From contig NZ_JADKYR010000001.1 of assembly GCF_015354335.1 (NCBI RefSeq), positions 744,001 to 808,000 of the forward strand: a DNA stretch of 64,000 nucleotides, written 5' to 3'. Position numbers and translations under genes: made by a program. The notes below the pieces were generated by a model. That model saw only the letters and a program-made list of their open reading frames with translations. It had not been told where the DNA came from and ran no database searches. The stretch comes from Methylophilus sp. 13 (GTDB taxonomy: Bacteria; Pseudomonadota; Gammaproteobacteria; Burkholderiales; Methylophilaceae). This document shows, in pieces, positions 61,555-64,000 of this stretch; the first letter of the stretch is position 1; each line of letters starts with the position of its first letter.

Positions 61555-62985
61555 TTAGTTGTTTGCCGGTTCGGCAGCAAGGAAAGGTAACATCACCCGC
61601 GTACTGGTGCCCTCGCCAGGCGTACTGGTGACTTCATAATGGCCGCCAATAGACTCCACCCGGTTGCGCATGCCGCTAATGCCGGTGTTACTACCGGTCA
61701 GACTATTCATGTCAAAGCCGATACCATTATCGGCAATTTCAAGCTTGATATGCTGGTCGTCGTGCATCAGATGCACCGAAACGCCACTGGCTTGTGCATA
61801 CTTGCTGCAGTTGTTCAGGCTCTCTTGCACCAGGCGATAAATAATCAAACTCAAGGTCTCGTTCATCATGAGCTCTTGCTCGGGCATGATGATATCCATT
61901 TGCCAATGGTTACGGGCAGCGGCCTCATCAACCAGGTTTTGCAACGAGGCGATCAGACCAAAACTCTTGATCATGGAGGGGTGCAGGTTTTGCACAATCT
62001 CGCGTTTGAAGTTGATACTGCGGTCCAGGTATTGGTTGGTCTTTTTCAGCTTGTCGGTGATTTGCGGCGAGCTGTCTTTTAAGTATTTGATCGCCCAGGA
62101 AATATCCATTTTAATGGCTGTCAACAACGAGCCCAGCTCATCATGCAATTCGCGCGAGAGCTGATAGCGCTCACGCTCAATGTTGGTCTGTGCCTGCAGG
62201 GCCTGTCGTTGCAGGCTGACGGTTAGGGTCTGGATATTGCGCTCGTATTCGGCGTTCTCATCCGTCAAGCGTTCGTGCAAATTGGCTTTTTCTGCCAGCT
62301 CACGCAATAAACGGCGAATCACCAGTACCACCAGTGACACAAAGATCAACGGGCACGCCATGACAAACCAGCGCATCATGCGCCGCATATTATTTCTCGC
62401 CTCGGCCAGTTCGTGACGGTAATCGGTGATTTCCTTCTCAAACTGGCGCGAGAGCATTTGCACGTTCGCACTTTCTTTAATGCCAGAGTCCAGCTTGACC
62501 ACGGCCAACGCCTTGTCGAACTGGTGCTTCTTGGCAAAATCAATGGTCACACTCATTTCGGCAGACTTTTTGGCAATGCTGTTGACCAGCTGGTTCATGA
62601 TGTTTTGTATCGTGATGTGCTTGACCAGATTGGTGTGGTTCAACAGCGTATTGATGTTTTGCAGATGTTCGCTGATCTCCTGCGTCGCCTCGTCATAAGG
62701 CGCGAAATAGTTTTCAGAACGGGTGAGCAAGTAGCCGCGCTGCGCGCTTTCAGCCACCGAAAGACTGGCTTGTGTTTTCCACTCCTCCATCAGGAGCTGG
62801 TCCAGTTTGGTCAGCAGGTCTGTTTTTTCACGCGTATTGACGATCAAGCGATCGTTCACCACCAGCATGGCCGCAGCGAGCAATAAACTCACCGTCAGTA
62901 AAGCCACCGTATTACCGCCAAAGGTATCACTGATGACTTCCAGCCTGTCCAGCAAGGCCATCAATTGGGTTCTGATTTTTTGCAT
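61555..62985 (-). CDS. Membrane sensor histidine kinase (HisKA_3, CHASE3-like sensor)
   Basis: A 476-residue NarX/LuxR-type kinase. Two membrane helices (TVALLTVSLLLAAAMLVV about 26-43, and WFVMACPLIFVSLVVLVIRR about 210-230) bracket a helical extracytoplasmic domain with a CHASE3-like pattern. LSRELHDELGSLLTAIKMDISW is the HisKA_3 phospho-acceptor helix, and LVQESLNNCSKYAQAS plus IADNGIGFDMNSL form the ATPase domain. No response regulator is beside it, so it is an orphan in this window. The start is uncertain (no clear ribosome site). Confidence 0.9.
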   Translation of the reverse strand: MQKIRTQLMALLDRLEVISDTFGGNTVALLTVSLLLAAAMLVVNDRLIVNTREKTDLLTKLDQLLMEEWKTQASLSVAESAQRGYLLTRSENYFAPYDEATQEISEHLQNINTLLNHTNLVKHITIQNIMNQLVNSIAKKSAEMSVTIDFAKKHQFDKALAVVKLDSGIKESANVQMLSRQFEKEITDYRHELAEARNNMRRMMRWFVMACPLIFVSLVVLVIRRLLRELAEKANLHERLTDENAEYERNIQTLTVSLQRQALQAQTNIERERYQLSRELHDELGSLLTAIKMDISWAIKYLKDSSPQITDKLKKTNQYLDRSINFKREIVQNLHPSMIKSFGLIASLQNLVDEAAARNHWQMDIIMPEQELMMNETLSLIIYRLVQESLNNCSKYAQASGVSVHLMHDDQHIKLEIADNGIGFDMNSLTGSNTGISGMRNRVESIGGHYEVTSTPGEGTSTRVMLPFLAAEPANN

Positions 62986-63278
62986 GCGGTTTACAAGGAT
63001 AAAGATTGAAAGAAGGGTCAATCCAGCGTATTTTAATGTGCATTGTGAACAATACATTATCATCATAACGGGCTTGATGAGGATGGGCAATGTAAACATG
63101 CGTGATCAAGCCAAATAAGCATTGTCAGAGAATTCTGACCGTGTAATCGGTAGTGAGCCGATAGGTTCTCGCAGGCCGGGCAGTTAAGATGGCACCATAT
63201 TGAAAACGCATCTTAATGCTCATATAACATCAAGATCGATTTCAACCATGCTGTATGACTTTTTAAAGGAGTTACAAA

Positions 63279-63695
63279 ATGTTTAATTTTTCCAAAGACC
63301 ATGTTGAAAATACAACGGATGATTTAGCTAAAAAATCTGACCAAGCCATTGAAGAAATTGCAGCGCAAGTCAAATCCACCGCCAATGATTTGCTGGACGC
63401 AGTCAATGACACGGCTGACACGACACAAGACAAGGCCAAGGCCTTGATTCACACCCTGAAAGCAAATATCGACCGTTTGACCAGCGAAGAAAATGCAGCA
63501 GCATTGGCTTCTAACCTGTCAGCGAAAGCAGGTCGTGTAAAGGATCAGGTACAGCGTGAAGTCAGCGATACCTATCACACCATCAAGGACAAAACCGCTG
63601 ACACGGTGCAAGAGCATCCACTGGGTACGGTACTGGTAGCCGCTGGCGTCGGTTTGCTGATAGGATACCTGTTGGGCGCCAAGCGTCGCGAATAA
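63279..63695 (+). CDS. DUF883/ElaB-like membrane-anchored protein
   Basis: A 138-residue protein: a long helical N-terminal region (DDLAKKSDQAIEEIAAQVKSTANDLLDAVNDTADTTQDKAKALI) and a C-terminal membrane helix (LGTVLVAAGVGLLIGYLLGAKRRE). The DUF883 (ElaB/YgaM/YqjD) family anchors ribosomes in stationary phase in E. coli relatives. AAGGAG precedes the ATG. It is followed 12 bp later by a YqjE-like gene. Confidence 0.88.
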   Translation: MFNFSKDHVENTTDDLAKKSDQAIEEIAAQVKSTANDLLDAVNDTADTTQDKAKALIHTLKANIDRLTSEENAAALASNLSAKAGRVKDQVQREVSDTYHTIKDKTADTVQEHPLGTVLVAAGVGLLIGYLLGAKRRE

Positions 63696-63707
63696 TTAAG
63701 GAAATCT

Positions 63708-64000
63708 ATGTGGTTAAACCTCCTGAAATTTGTGGCTGTACTGTTTCTAGACCGTAAAGTCTCGGCATTGAAGGATAATTTCATCAATTTGCGCCATCAT
63801 GTGGCTGACTATACCGAAGACAGAGCGCAACACATGAAGCAGGATTTTCTGGAGGAAACCCAACGCATGGCTACCAGCATTGTCGGCCTGCTGGTGGTCT
63901 TCAGCATGTTTATTTTTACCGGCTTGCTCGGGTTGATGTGGCTGTTTTCCATCTTGTGGGAGAATCCACATCGCACCTTGATTCTGGGGCTGGTGATGCT
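63708..64000 (+). CDS. YqjE/holin-like membrane protein (partial, cut by window end)
   Basis: About 97 codons of an open frame starting MWLNLLKFVAVLFLDRKVSALKDNF and continuing to the window edge. HHVADYTEDRAQHMKQDFLEETQRMATS is a helix before the membrane segment VGLLVVFSMFIFTGLLGLMWLF and a second one beginning at the edge. It fits the YqjE/phage-holin-like family that follows DUF883 genes. Incomplete at its C-terminus. Confidence 0.8.
   Translation, partial: MWLNLLKFVAVLFLDRKVSALKDNFINLRHHVADYTEDRAQHMKQDFLEETQRMATSIVGLLVVFSMFIFTGLLGLMWLFSILWENPHRTLILGLVM

Overview
This window is a nearly complete molybdenum nitrogenase island of about 51 kb (roughly 0.4-51 kb), followed by about 13 kb of ordinary chromosomal genes. 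The organism is probably a betaproteobacterium. Reasons: NifA is the oxygen-sensitive type with the CX11CX19CX4C cysteine signature and there is no nifL; electrons are supplied by fixABCX; draT/draG are present; and the flank carries gluQ, DUF3301, hslO and a TonB receptor. Genus cannot be fixed from the sequence alone, and a gammaproteobacterial methanotroph cannot be excluded.

Layout. (1) 0.37-8.94 kb, minus strand: a 14-gene nifB operon (nifB, fdxN, an A-type Fe-S carrier, a TPR-like protein, an LRV Fe-S protein, nifZ twice, DUF3024-like, nifS, nifT, DUF6129-like, a DegT-like protein lacking its PLP lysine, a SIR2-like protein, an FmdB zinc ribbon). (2) 9.4-11.2 kb, plus strand: an accessory insert. 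Its first gene ends inside an attC-like site and so looks like a solitary integron cassette; a small repeat protein and an orphan VapB-type antitoxin follow. (3) 11.3-12.9 kb: nifA. (4) 13.3-18.0 kb: an ISC operon (iscS-iscU-A-type-iscA-hscA-fdx) behind a sigma54/NifA promoter. (5) 18.0-18.7 kb: inverted repeat element. (6) 19.0-24.9 kb: nifE-nifN-nifX-DUF269-DUF683-fdxB-nifQ-rhodanese-molbindin. (7) 24.9-30.3 kb, minus strand: a molybdate block (porin-modA-modB-modC-unknown, and modE) with two ModE boxes. (8) 30.4-38.1 kb, minus strand: fixABCX with four small downstream genes, and nifV-cysE-nifW. (9) 38.6-41.8 kb, plus strand: a lower-GC defence insert (Xre/AbiEii pair, putAbiC-like, DUF2321-like). 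(10) 42.1-46.2 kb: nifHDK. (11) 46.6-49.8 kb: globin-unknown-draT-draG-ArsC-like, divergent from nifH. (12) 49.8-51.0 kb: amtB with an NtrC site. (13) 51.4-64 kb: flank.

How it works together. NifA with sigma54 drives nearly every block: GG-N10-GC promoters were found upstream of nifB, nifA, iscS, nifE, fixA, nifV, nifH and the globin gene, and TGT-N10-ACA sites upstream of nifB, iscS, nifE, fixA, nifV and nifH. The dedicated ISC operon, NifS and the A-type carriers feed Fe-S clusters to NifB; NifE/N/X/V/Q with the Mod system build FeMo-co; FixABCX and the ferredoxins deliver electrons; DraT/DraG switch NifH off and on by ADP-ribosylation; and the globin probably handles O2 or NO. Two defence-type inserts on the plus strand interrupt the otherwise coherent nif organisation.
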